Shown: one piece after another, positions 26,341 to 35,408 of the stretch | How the letters are laid out: each line of letters begins with the position of its first letter | Numbering within the stretch: position 1 is the first letter of the stretch | NCBI GenBank assembly: GCA_900543805.1 | Contig: UQTE01000002.1 | Coordinates: 72,917-136,916 of the forward strand | Length of the DNA stretch: 64,000 nucleotides | Direction: 5' to 3' | Source of the DNA: an uncultured Sutterella sp. | GTDB lineage: Bacteria; Pseudomonadota; Gammaproteobacteria; Burkholderiales; Burkholderiaceae_F | Notes under the pieces: generated by a model | Told to the model about the DNA's origin: nothing | Seen by the model: the letters and a program-made list of their open reading frames with translations, nothing else | The model's database searches: none | Program-made: the position numbers and the translations under genes

Positions 26341-28151
26341 ACGAAACGCTCTGGCACTATGAACGAAACGCCGCCCGCGAAGCGGGCCGCTACGAGTCCC
26401 TCACGGCGACAACGCTCGACGCCGTGCTCGAACGGTGGATTCCGCGCGGCGCCCGGGTGCTCGAACTCGGCTGCGGTTCGGGACGAGACGCGCGCCGCAT
26501 GGCCGCGCGCGGCGTGCGCGTCACCGCAACCGACGGATCGGAAGAGATGCTACGCATCGCGCGGGATCTCGCCAAAGAGGTCGAGGGGATTCGCTTTCAA
26601 TACCTGCCCCTTCCGCCCCGAAACGATTCGGGCGCGGCCCCGCGCACGAGAACGGGAGCGCTCGCGCTCCTCGGCGAAAAGGAATCCTTCGACGCGCTCG
26701 TCGCGATCGGCGTTTTGCAGCACCTGGACGACGCCGGGCTCTTTGACGCGGCACTCTTCATCGACGCCGTTCTCGGAGACGCCGGAACGATCGTCCTCTC
26801 CATTCCCGAAAATCATGCGACGGCGACCGCTGAAGATCCGCGGTTTTACGCAAACCGCCCGGCCGCCCACTATTCGTCGCTTCTTTCGCGCTTCGGGTTT
26901 GAAGAGGCCTACAGCGAGCGCCGCGAATCGACGGGCGCCCCGGGCAAGGAATGCACCTGGGTCACGCTCGTCTTCGTGCGCCGCGCCGAACGGCTTCGGG
27001 CCGTCTCGCGGCTTCGCGGCATTCTCGAGGATGAAGCCAAAACCGCCACCTACAAGTTCGCGCTCCTTCGCGCCGTGGCGGACGTAAACATCGAGGCGCC
27101 GGGGCGCGCCCGCTTTCTCGCGAGAAACGAGTGGCAGCCCGTGGCGGGCATTGACGCCGACTGGGTCGCGATCCCCTTTTCGCTCGTCGTCGAGCGCTGG
27201 CTCGACTACTTCTGGGAGCTCACCGCGGGAACGGGTCCCGCGCCGCGGCAGATTCAAGGTTCACGACCGCTCGGCTTCGGCGCATCGCTCTCCCGCCTGC
27301 AGGCACTCTACGCGGGCGATCGTCTTCACTTTCGGCGGGACTTCTACGAGGGACGGCTCGCCCTCCCCGACGCGGATCCTGCCAAGGTCAAGGCCTTTTT
27401 CGAAACCGTGATCGACATCGCCGAGGCCTTGAAGAAGGGCCCCGTGTACTTCACGGGGAGCAAATCTTCCGACGGGAAGCCCTTTTACACGTCGCACGTC
27501 CAAAAAGGCGCCTGGGCGCCCACGCCCGCGGGGCTGGCCCGTCACTTCGGAGAACTGCGCCTCCCCGTTCCTCTCTGGAACGAACTCAACCGATCGGCCC
27601 CGTGGTTCGTGAACACCGTCATGCTCGAGTGGGCGAGGTTGTCCGTGCGCTTTTCGCAGTTGGCGGGCGAGCCCGCGACCACGGCGGCGGTGCTCGCGAG
27701 ACTCCTGCCGCCCGACGCCCCCGACCGCGACACGGTGCTCGCCAAAGCCGTCTACGAGGGAACGGGCGATCTTCACTGCGTCTGGACGGATCGGCCACTC
27801 ACCCGCTCTACGCTCGCGGTCGACCACATGATCCCCTGGGCGAGAACGCACTGCAACGACCTCTGGAACCTTCTTCCGGCAGACCGCGGAGCCAACGGCA
27901 AAAAGAGCGACCGGCTCCCCACGCTTCGCCTTCTCGACGAAGCGCGTCCGAGGCTTTTCCGCGCCTGGCGCACGCTCGAAGACGCCCATTCGGCGCTCTT
28001 TCGCGCGCAGGCGGAAAACACGCTTCTTCGCACGTCGCTCCCCAAGGTCGGATGGGAGAAGCCGCTCTTTGACGCGGTGCTGCGCACGGCCGACGACACC
28101 GCACGGCAGTTCGGCGCGCCGCGCTGGGACGGACTCAGCGCGGGTCGTTGA
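26337..28151 (+). CDS. SAM-dependent methyltransferase fused to an HNH endonuclease
   Basis: A 604-residue protein with two clear parts. Residues 1 to about 225 form a class I methyltransferase domain, with the SAM-binding motif VLELGCGSGRDARRMA and the acidic loop ATDGSEEML. Residues about 240-600 match a stand-alone HNH protein: a helical region starting TYKFALLRAVADV, then the HNH core (about 482-535) with VDHMIPWA (H497), NDLWNLLP and NGKKSDRLP. A WYL-domain regulator follows after 63 bases. The ATGA overlap with the EamA gene links it to the gluQ operon. Fusion of both domains suggests a nucleic-acid role such as modification and cleavage, but this is inference. Confidence 0.75.
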   Translation: MNETLWHYERNAAREAGRYESLTATTLDAVLERWIPRGARVLELGCGSGRDARRMAARGVRVTATDGSEEMLRIARDLAKEVEGIRFQYLPLPPRNDSGAAPRTRTGALALLGEKESFDALVAIGVLQHLDDAGLFDAALFIDAVLGDAGTIVLSIPENHATATAEDPRFYANRPAAHYSSLLSRFGFEEAYSERRESTGAPGKECTWVTLVFVRRAERLRAVSRLRGILEDEAKTATYKFALLRAVADVNIEAPGRARFLARNEWQPVAGIDADWVAIPFSLVVERWLDYFWELTAGTGPAPRQIQGSRPLGFGASLSRLQALYAGDRLHFRRDFYEGRLALPDADPAKVKAFFETVIDIAEALKKGPVYFTGSKSSDGKPFYTSHVQKGAWAPTPAGLARHFGELRLPVPLWNELNRSAPWFVNTVMLEWARLSVRFSQLAGEPATTAAVLARLLPPDAPDRDTVLAKAVYEGTGDLHCVWTDRPLTRSTLAVDHMIPWARTHCNDLWNLLPADRGANGKKSDRLPTLRLLDEARPRLFRAWRTLEDAHSALFRAQAENTLLRTSLPKVGWEKPLFDAVLRTADDTARQFGAPRWDGLSAGR

Positions 28152-28214
28152 GCGTTTGGACGTCAAAAACGGTCGCGCCTGCGTTATCCTCTTTTCGAAC
28201 GCATTCCGAGGAAA

Positions 28215-29198
28215 ATGAGGATGGAACAGAACATCAACGCCGACCACAACAACGACATTCTGCTGATTTTCGCCGTACTGCGGGGCATTACGAGACGCTG
28301 GACGACGACGAGCGAAATTCAGAACCGTCTGGCTTCGCAGGGGCTCGACATTCACCGCAGAACCCTGCAGCGCGTTCTGAAGCGCATCGTGAACCACCCC
28401 GAACTCGGCGTCGAGCTCGACGACCGCACGCGCGTCTACGCCTATCGGCAGACGGTTCCTTCAGGAAGCTTTTCGGCGATGCAGATGAATCCGCAAGAGT
28501 GTCTTCTTCTGCGCCTCTTCGAAGAAAACATGCGCTACCTCCTTCCGGGGTCCCTCATGAACGCGATGGAGCCGCTTTTTGAGACGGCCCGCGCGACGCT
28601 TCGCGAGCGCGCCCCCGAAACGCCGGAGCGCACCTGGCTCTCGAAGGTGGCATCGGTGCCGAGCGGGGTCAAGTTCATTCCGCCCGAAATCAAGCCCCGC
28701 ATCTTCGACGCCGTCTCCGAAGCGCTCTACCGCGAAGTGAAACTCGAAGTGCGATACCGCAATCTCGAAGGCGTCGAAAAGGAGGCGATCGTCTCGCCCC
28801 TCGGGCTCGTGCTGCAGGACCGCAAGGTCTACGTCGTCGTGCGCTTTGACGGCTACGACAACTGCCGGCACCTGGCGTTGCACCGCATGCTCGACGCAAA
28901 GCTCCTCGAATTCGCGGCGGACGTCCCCGAAGATTTTTCGCTAGACGAGTACATGCAAAGCCGCCACTTCAACTACAGCAACGGCAAGAAGGTGCGGCTC
29001 GTCCTCGAATTCGAGGACGGCCACACGGCGACGCTCCTTGACGAATCGCCCTTCTCGCGCGACCAGAAGCTCGAAAAACTCGAGGACGGCTTCTGGCGCC
29101 TCGAAGCGACGACCGACGACACGAGTCTGCTCAAGGGCTGGATCGGCGGCTGGCCCGACGGGCACTTCCGGCTCGTCGAAAAAATCCCCATGGACTGA
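28215..29198 (+). CDS. WYL-domain transcriptional regulator
   Basis: A 327-residue protein with an N-terminal winged helix-turn-helix (RRWTTTSEIQNRLASQGLDIHRRTLQRVLKRI, read in parts) and a central-to-C-terminal WYL domain (LEVRYRNLEG...VSPLGLVLQDRKVYVVVRFDG...LALHRM). WYL regulators sense nucleic acids or nucleotide-like ligands and often accompany defence or DNA-repair genes. GAGGAAA precedes the start; an ATG 6 bases further in is an alternative. It lies just downstream of the methyltransferase-HNH fusion. Confidence 0.9.
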   Translation: MRMEQNINADHNNDILLIFAVLRGITRRWTTTSEIQNRLASQGLDIHRRTLQRVLKRIVNHPELGVELDDRTRVYAYRQTVPSGSFSAMQMNPQECLLLRLFEENMRYLLPGSLMNAMEPLFETARATLRERAPETPERTWLSKVASVPSGVKFIPPEIKPRIFDAVSEALYREVKLEVRYRNLEGVEKEAIVSPLGLVLQDRKVYVVVRFDGYDNCRHLALHRMLDAKLLEFAADVPEDFSLDEYMQSRHFNYSNGKKVRLVLEFEDGHTATLLDESPFSRDQKLEKLEDGFWRLEATTDDTSLLKGWIGGWPDGHFRLVEKIPMD

Positions 29199-29281
29199 GA
29201 GATTTGTCGGCGGGCAATGGGTCCGCCATTCCCCTGCGCTAGAATGGATGCAAAGGGTCCTTCGCAAAAGGAAAAAGAAAA

Positions 29282-30061
29282 ATGACCGAGAAAAAAACGA
29301 TTAAGAACTTCGTCGAGACGCTCGAGAGGCGCGTCAACGACATTCGCGAAGACTTCAACGAACTCAAGACCGAGATGACGCGTCGTTTCGGGCCGCGAAA
29401 CGACGACGAAATCTTCCGTCCGCTCCCCAAGGCGCAGGCGCTCGACGTGCCGCTCCAAACGGTTCTCATGAACCGCCGTTCGGAGCGCAGTTTCAGCGAC
29501 GAACCGATCACGGACTACGACCTCTCGACCCTTCTCAACGCGGTCGACGGGATCAACCGCCCCAACGGCAAGCGCACGACGCCCTCCTGCCTCAACTGGC
29601 GGGAAATCGAAGTCTACGTTCTGAAATCCAACGGCATCTGGCGCTGGGTCCCCGAACGCAACGGCCTTCTCTTTCTCTCGATTCGCGACGTGCGCGAAGA
29701 AACAGGCTTCGGTCAGCCCGCCATTCTCGCCGCACCGGTCGAGCTCGTCTACGTGGCGAACTTCCAAAAGACGCGCGGGCGCATGACGATGCTCGGCGAA
29801 AAGATCATTGAACTCTTCAACGACGACTGGGACGACGACGCGGCGGAGGACATCCGCCGGCGCGCCGCGGACCTCAACGCGGGCGCCAAGGTGCAGATGG
29901 CCTATCTCGCCGCGGCGGCCCTGCACCTGTCGACCGTGGTGCGCCTCGGGTTCGATCCCGAACGCCTCGGACGGGCGCTTCACCTCGGCCCCGACGAAAA
30001 GGTCATCGCCGTGCAGAGCCTCGGCTATCGTCCGTCCTCCATCTTCGACCACATCCGCTGA
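29282..30061 (+). CDS. Nitroreductase-like protein (SagB/ThcOx type)
   Basis: A 259-residue FMN-dependent oxidoreductase fold. VLMNRRSERSFSDEPITDYDLSTLLNAVDGIN (in parts) is the FMN-phosphate-binding start of the nitroreductase family. The end has the family pattern LHLSTVVRLGFDPERL...KVIAVQSLGYR. The first 45 residues are a charged coiled-coil-like helix, not usual for the family. AAAGGAAA lies before the start. The HlyD-type gene follows after 15 bases, so it may share a transcript with the exporter. The substrate is unknown. Confidence 0.8.
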   Translation: MTEKKTIKNFVETLERRVNDIREDFNELKTEMTRRFGPRNDDEIFRPLPKAQALDVPLQTVLMNRRSERSFSDEPITDYDLSTLLNAVDGINRPNGKRTTPSCLNWREIEVYVLKSNGIWRWVPERNGLLFLSIRDVREETGFGQPAILAAPVELVYVANFQKTRGRMTMLGEKIIELFNDDWDDDAAEDIRRRAADLNAGAKVQMAYLAAAALHLSTVVRLGFDPERLGRALHLGPDEKVIAVQSLGYRPSSIFDHIR

Positions 30062-30076
30062 CGCTGAGGTCTTCGT

Positions 30077-31060
30077 ATGAACAAAGCCAAACCGATTGCG
30101 GGCCTCGTGATCCTTGCACTTCTTGGTTCGGGAGCCTGGTATCTCCTTCACGACCGCACGACGGAAACGCGCGAACCGACCGCCTGGGGGCACGTCGACA
30201 CGCGAAGCGTCGCGCTCGCCTTTGAAATCGGCGGACGCATCGCCGAACTCGGTCCCGAAGAAGGCATGCGCGTGAAGGCGGGCGACGTTCTCGGACGCCT
30301 CGACACGCGCGCTCTAGAACTCGAACGCGCCCGACTCGTCGCGAGCGCCCAGGCGCTCAAGGCCCAGTATTCGCTCGCCGAAGAAGGCGCGCGGCAGGAA
30401 GACATCGCGGTCGCCCGCGCGGAACTCGCGGCGCTTCGCCAGTCGTTGCGCCTTGCGCGCATCACGGCCGACCGTCAGGAAGAACTTTTCCGGGCGAAGA
30501 CGACGACCGAACAACTGCGCGACGAAGCGCGCTTCACGCTCGCGCAGCGCACCGCCCAGGAAAAAAGCCTTGCCGAACAGCTCCGAAAACTCGAAAACGG
30601 ATCGCGTCCGCAGGAAATCGCCGCGGCCCGCGCGCAGTGGGAGGCGGCCGAGGCCGCGGTCGCACAGCTTGATCATCAGATCAACGTGCAGAGCGTCCTT
30701 CGTTCGCCCGCCGACGGTTTCGTACGCGTGCGCGCCGCCGAACCCGGCGACATGGCGGTCGCCGCGCGCACCGTCTTCGAGTTGTCGCTCGACAACCCGA
30801 AGTGGGTGCGGGCCTACCTCACCGAAGCGCGCTTGGACGAAGTGCGCGAGGGCGACGTCGTGACGGTCGTAACCGACACAACCGAGCCCATTTCGGGGCG
30901 CATCGCCTTCATCAGCGACACGGCCGAATTCACGCCCAAGACCGTGCAGACCGAAGATCTGCGCACGGCGCTCGTCTATGAATTCCGTGTGGACGTGCCC
31001 GACCCCGAGCACCGTCTGCGCATGGGTCAGCCCGTCACCGTAAAACTCAAACCCGAATGA
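30077..31060 (+). CDS. ybhG: HlyD-type membrane fusion protein of ABC exporter
   Basis: A 327-residue periplasmic adaptor with an N-terminal signal anchor (residues 5-25). A biotinyl-lipoyl-like half-domain (HVDTRSVALAFEIGGRIAELGPEEGMRVKAGDVLGRLD), a long coiled coil (about 75-200) and a beta-barrel domain follow. It matches the YbhG/COG0845 branch. The gene ends in a 4-base overlap with the ATPase gene, and GAGG is 7 bases before its start. It links the inner-membrane exporter to an outer-membrane channel, which is not encoded in the window. Confidence 0.9.
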   Translation: MNKAKPIAGLVILALLGSGAWYLLHDRTTETREPTAWGHVDTRSVALAFEIGGRIAELGPEEGMRVKAGDVLGRLDTRALELERARLVASAQALKAQYSLAEEGARQEDIAVARAELAALRQSLRLARITADRQEELFRAKTTTEQLRDEARFTLAQRTAQEKSLAEQLRKLENGSRPQEIAAARAQWEAAEAAVAQLDHQINVQSVLRSPADGFVRVRAAEPGDMAVAARTVFELSLDNPKWVRAYLTEARLDEVREGDVVTVVTDTTEPISGRIAFISDTAEFTPKTVQTEDLRTALVYEFRVDVPDPEHRLRMGQPVTVKLKPE

Positions 31061-32820
31061 GCGTCCTCAGCGTCGAAAAACTCGTAAAACGCTTTGTCGG
31101 CCCCGACGGACGGCCTCTCGCGGCGGTGGACGAACTCTCGTTCGAACTTCCCGAGGAGGCCCGTCTCATTACGATCGCGGGTCCCGACGGCGCCGGAAAG
31201 TCGACCCTTCTGCGGCTTCTCGTCGGGCTTCTCACGCCCGACGCGGGCGACATCCGCGTGCTCGGACTCTCGCCCGACAAGGCTTCGCTTTCGGGCCGCA
31301 CGGGCTTTATGCCGCAGAAGTTCGGGCTCTACGAAGAGCTCACGGTCCTCGAAAACCTCGAAACCTTCGCGGCCCTGCGGGGCGTCCCCAAGGCGGAGGC
31401 TCCGGCGCGTTTCTCCGAACTCCTTTCGCTCACAGGACTCGCCGGCTTTGAAGAGCGCCGCGCGGGCGCGCTCTCGGGCGGCATGAAGCAAAAGCTGGGC
31501 TTGACCGCCAGTCTTCTCGCCACGCCCGAACTCCTCTTTCTCGACGAACCGACGGTCGGCGTCGATCCTCTCTCGCGTCGGGAACTCAAAAACATTCTGC
31601 GAACGCGCACCGAGACAACCGGCATGCGCGCGATCATGACGACGTCGAACCTTGCCGAGGCCGAAGAGGCGGACCTCGTTCTCCTCATGGACAAGGGAAG
31701 ATTGCTCGACGTGACGACGCCCGAGGCGGCGAGACGCCGCCTTTCAAGACGAACCTTCCTTTTGCGCGCCGCCGATCCCGCCGACGCCAAGACGCTCACG
31801 CGCGGCGCGCTCGATCTCGTGAACGCCGAAATGGGCGAAGCCGCCCCCTTCCTCGACGCCTCGCCCAAGGCGGACGGCGTCGCGGTGTTCCTTGCCGACG
31901 AAGCGAAGGAAGCGGACCTCGCCGCCAAGGCTACCGCGGCGGGCCTGCCCGCCCTCAGCGTCTCGGCGAGAGCGCCCCTCATGGAGGACGTCTACGTCGA
32001 CGCCGCCTTCGCGCGCAAGGCTTCGGCGCACTTCTCCGCCCCGAAGGTCGAAGCGGGAAGCGAAGACCTCGTGATCGAGGCCGAAGGGATCTGCCGGCGC
32101 TTCGGGAGTTTCACGGCCGTGGCCGACACGAGCTTCACCGTGAAGAAGGGCGAAGTCTTCGGACTTCTCGGCCCCAACGGGGCGGGCAAGACCACGACCT
32201 TTCGCATGCTCTGCGGCCTTCTTGCGCCGAGCGGCGGGAACATCCGCGTCTGCGGCGTATCGCTCGAAGAGGCGAAGTCTGAAGTCCGTTCGCGAATCGG
32301 CTACGTCGCGCAGAAGTTTTCGCTCTACGAAAAACTCACCGTGCGGCAGAACCTCGACTACTTCGGGCGAAGCTACGGGCTTTGGGGCCGGCGTCTTCGC
32401 GAGCGCGTGACGGAGGCGATCGAACTCTTTCGCCTCACGCCCTACGCAAACGAGCGCACCGACCGGCTGCCGCTCGGCGCCAAGCGCGAGCTCGCCTTCG
32501 CGGCGGCGCTTCTGCACCACCCCGACATTCTCTTCTTAGACGAAGCGACGTCGGGCGCCGACGTCGAGGCGCGCCGCACCTTCTGGCGGCGCATCGTCGC
32601 GCTCTCGCGCCTCGGCGTCACGACGATCGTGACGACCCACTACATGGAGGAGGCCCACTACTGCGACCGCTTCCTCATTCAGGACCGCGGCCGCGTCCTC
32701 ATCCTCGGCACCCCCGACGAAGTGCGCCGGGCGGGCGCCACGCCGGACAACCCCGAACCCACGATGGAGGAGGCCTTCATCGAAATCGTCGAACGCTCGC
32801 GTGAGGAGGCCGCATCATGA
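31057..32820 (+). CDS. ybhF: ABC transporter ATP-binding protein with two fused nucleotide-binding domains
   Basis: A 587-residue ATPase that powers the exporter. Domain 1 (about 1-240) has Walker A GPDGAGKST, signature LSGGMKQ and Walker B LLFLDEPTVGVD. Domain 2 (about 345-585) has Walker A GPNGAGKTT, a degenerate signature LPLGAKRE and Walker B ILFLDEATSGAD. The degenerate second signature also occurs in YbhF, so it is not damage. It overlaps both neighbours by 4 bases. Substrates of this family include drugs and perhaps lipids; none can be assigned here. Confidence 0.9.
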   Translation: MSVLSVEKLVKRFVGPDGRPLAAVDELSFELPEEARLITIAGPDGAGKSTLLRLLVGLLTPDAGDIRVLGLSPDKASLSGRTGFMPQKFGLYEELTVLENLETFAALRGVPKAEAPARFSELLSLTGLAGFEERRAGALSGGMKQKLGLTASLLATPELLFLDEPTVGVDPLSRRELKNILRTRTETTGMRAIMTTSNLAEAEEADLVLLMDKGRLLDVTTPEAARRRLSRRTFLLRAADPADAKTLTRGALDLVNAEMGEAAPFLDASPKADGVAVFLADEAKEADLAAKATAAGLPALSVSARAPLMEDVYVDAAFARKASAHFSAPKVEAGSEDLVIEAEGICRRFGSFTAVADTSFTVKKGEVFGLLGPNGAGKTTTFRMLCGLLAPSGGNIRVCGVSLEEAKSEVRSRIGYVAQKFSLYEKLTVRQNLDYFGRSYGLWGRRLRERVTEAIELFRLTPYANERTDRLPLGAKRELAFAAALLHHPDILFLDEATSGADVEARRTFWRRIVALSRLGVTTIVTTHYMEEAHYCDRFLIQDRGRVLILGTPDEVRRAGATPDNPEPTMEEAFIEIVERSREEAAS

Positions 32821-33962
32821 AAAGTCTTCGCCGACTCCTCGCCGTGATCCTCAAGGAATGCACCCAGATCGAACGGGATCCCTCGATTCTCTTGATCGGG
32901 CTCTTTCTGCCGATCTTTCTTCTCATGCTCTTCGGCTACGGCCTTTCGATGGACGTCAAGGGCGTTCCCGTCGCGATCGTGACGGAGGACGTCTCGCCCA
33001 TGACCGACCGATTCACGGACCGCTTCCTGGCATCCGACTACTTCGCCGCGCGCAAAGTCACGAGCCGCATCAAGGCGGAAAAACTCCTGCAGAACCGCGA
33101 AGTGGACGCCGTGGTGCACATCCCGAGCGACTTCACGCGCAGGGTGCTAGCGGGCGAAGCCGACCTCGGCCTCACGATCCACGGGGTCGACGCCAATCAG
33201 GCGACGATGATCCGCACCTACGTGAACGCGACGATCGCAACGCAGTTGGCTGCGAACGCAGAACTCGACGCCGGAATGACGCTGAACACGACCGAGAAGC
33301 CCTCGGTGGTGCTTTCTACGCGCGCCTGGTTCAACGAAGCCAACACAAGCTCCTGGTACCTCGTCCCGGGACTTCTCGTCGTCACGATGACCTTGGTCGG
33401 GAGTTTTCTGACGAGCCTCGTCGTCGCGCGCGAATGGGAGCGCGGCACGATCGAGTCCCTCTACACGACGCCGATCCGTCCCTGGGAGACGGCCGTGGCG
33501 AAGATCGTCCCGAACTACGTCGTGGCGCTTGCGGGAGCGCTTCTGGCGCTCTGCGTCGGACTCGTCGCCTTCGACATTCCGGTGAACGGTTCGGTCGGGT
33601 GGCTTCTCGCCACGCTCTTTCTCTACCAACTCCTCGCCGTGCTCTTCGGACTTTTTCTCTCCGCCGCGACGAAGCGGCAGTTTCTTGCGCTCCAATACGC
33701 CGTGATCGGAAGCTTCCTCCCGGCGATGATGCTCTCGGGCTTTCTCTTCGACCTTCGAAGCGTCCCCGACTGGATTTCGGTGGTGGGACATCTGCTGCCG
33801 CCCACCTACGCGATCGAATCGGTGAAGATCTGCTTCCTCTCGGGCGGATGCGAGGACATCCTCGCCCAAAACCTCGCAATCATCGCGCTCTGGTGCGTTT
33901 TCTTCTACGTTTTGAGCCTGCGGTTCCTTAGAAAATCCCTCGAAGGAGGCCTCCATGCATGA
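32817..33962 (+). CDS. ybhS: ABC-2 type permease (YbhS-like)
   Basis: A 381-residue inner-membrane permease. One segment lies near the N-terminus (SILLIGLFLPIFLLMLFGYGLSM), followed by a large periplasmic loop (about 45-190) and five C-terminal segments with EWERGTIESLYTTPIRPWE, the ABC-2 coupling-helix motif. It forms a pair with the next permease; both are needed for the exporter. The overlap of 4 bases with the ATPase gene and 8 bases with the next permease indicates one operon. Confidence 0.9.
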   Translation: MKSLRRLLAVILKECTQIERDPSILLIGLFLPIFLLMLFGYGLSMDVKGVPVAIVTEDVSPMTDRFTDRFLASDYFAARKVTSRIKAEKLLQNREVDAVVHIPSDFTRRVLAGEADLGLTIHGVDANQATMIRTYVNATIATQLAANAELDAGMTLNTTEKPSVVLSTRAWFNEANTSSWYLVPGLLVVTMTLVGSFLTSLVVAREWERGTIESLYTTPIRPWETAVAKIVPNYVVALAGALLALCVGLVAFDIPVNGSVGWLLATLFLYQLLAVLFGLFLSAATKRQFLALQYAVIGSFLPAMMLSGFLFDLRSVPDWISVVGHLLPPTYAIESVKICFLSGGCEDILAQNLAIIALWCVFFYVLSLRFLRKSLEGGLHA

Positions 33963-35049
33963 CGTTCTCGCTTCCCTCGTGCGGATTGCCGCGCTCGTCT
34001 GGAAGGAACTCGTCACGATGTTCCGCGACCCGGGCTCGCGCAAGATCCTGATCGTCCCCGTCCTCGCTCAAGCGGTGCTTTTCGGCTACGGCGCCACCTT
34101 CAACCTCGAGCACGTCCCCTGGACCTACTGCGACGAAAGCCGAAGCGACCTCTCGCACGAAGTGATCCGAAAGGTGGGCGAAAACGGCGTCTTTGAGCTT
34201 GTGCGCCCGAGCCTCAACCTCGACGCCTTGGGTGAGGCCGTTGAACGGGGCGAGGCGCTCACGGCGCTTTACTTTCCCGACGACTTCGCCGAAACGGGCC
34301 GTCTTCTCGTCATCACGGACGCGCGCAACACTACGACCGCAAACGTAGCGACGGGCTACATTGCCGTCATCGTCGAAGGCATGAACGCGCAAAACGGCAA
34401 CACCGCGCCCGTGCGGCTCGTCGAACGATTCCGCTTCAACGAAAACAACATTACGCGCTGGAACATCATGCCGGGCCTCATTCTCGCGCTCTCCCTCATT
34501 CAGGTGATGCTCCTTTCGGGCCTCACCGTCTCGCGCGAGCGCGAAGAGGGAAGCTTCGACATGATGCTCATGACGCCCGCCTCGAGTTGGGAGATCTATC
34601 TCGGCAAGGGGCTGCCCGCCATTTTCGTAGGAATCATGCAGGCGCTCATCATCTTTTCCGTCTCCTGCTTCTGGTTCGAGATCCCCTTTGCAGGGTCGTT
34701 TGCGACGCTCCTTCTCGTAATCACGCTTTTCTCCGCCGCGGTCGTGGGGCTCGGACTCGCGATCAGCGCGGTCTGCCGCACGATTCAGCAGTCTATGGTG
34801 GCGGCCTTTCTCTGCATTCTTCCCGCCATCATCCTCTCGGGCCTCATGACGCCCGTGCGCGCGATGCCCGAATGGATGCAGACGGTGACGATCATGAACC
34901 CCCTGCGCTACTCGATCGACGCCGTGCGGCGCATTTACTTCGAAGGGGCGACTTTCACCGACGTGCTCCCGCTGCTCTGGCCCGTAGCCCTCATCTGGCT
35001 CGTCGTGACGCCCGTCGCCCTCAAACTCTTCCGGGCGAAGATCGCGTGA
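33955..35049 (+). CDS. ybhR: ABC-2 type permease (YbhR-like)
   Basis: A 364-residue inner-membrane permease, second of the pair. It has the same topology: one N-terminal segment, a large periplasmic domain (about 45-165), and a C-terminal five-segment block with SREREEGSFDMMLMTPASSWE. It is the last gene of the ybhGFSR-type operon. No plus-strand terminator is obvious after its stop. Confidence 0.9.
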   Translation: MHDVLASLVRIAALVWKELVTMFRDPGSRKILIVPVLAQAVLFGYGATFNLEHVPWTYCDESRSDLSHEVIRKVGENGVFELVRPSLNLDALGEAVERGEALTALYFPDDFAETGRLLVITDARNTTTANVATGYIAVIVEGMNAQNGNTAPVRLVERFRFNENNITRWNIMPGLILALSLIQVMLLSGLTVSREREEGSFDMMLMTPASSWEIYLGKGLPAIFVGIMQALIIFSVSCFWFEIPFAGSFATLLLVITLFSAAVVGLGLAISAVCRTIQQSMVAAFLCILPAIILSGLMTPVRAMPEWMQTVTIMNPLRYSIDAVRRIYFEGATFTDVLPLLWPVALIWLVVTPVALKLFRAKIA

Positions 35050-35408
35050 GGTGCGACACGACATCCGTTATGGCTCTTCATGCCGCATCGGCGTAATGGA
35101 AATCTTATCCGGAGAAACGGCAGCGACTTCTTCGGAATCGAGATGTTCGGCGGGATCGAAATCTTTACGGGAACGAGTACTGCCCATCAAGCGCATTCTC
35201 CCGTGCCGCGAATTCCATCAGGAAAGAACACGGTCGAGTACACCCGCAAAAAGGAATGAAGAACGCACGGAGCAGCGGCCATTGCGCGCAATCCGACGGA
35301 AGGACAAAGGAAAGCCCCGCAGAGGACGCTCCCGGGCGCAGTCTCTGACGGGGCGGAATCTCCGGCCCGGCATTCTCCGCCGAGCCGATCAATCGGTTGG
35401 GCAGGCGA
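35050..35408. other. Intergenic region after the ABC exporter operon
   Basis: The 359 bases between the last permease and the convergent amino-acid binding protein hold no gene with family features. The only clear element is the imperfect hairpin at 35314-35354, annotated separately. Confidence 0.4.
35305..35354 (-). terminator. Probable terminator of the amino-acid binding protein gene
   Basis: GCCCCG at 35314-35319 pairs with CGGGGC at 35349-35354; inner AGAG/CTCT and CGC/GCG also pair around a short loop. On the minus strand the stem is followed by TTTCCTTTG. It lies 55 bases after the stop of the gene it would serve. Confidence 0.5.
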
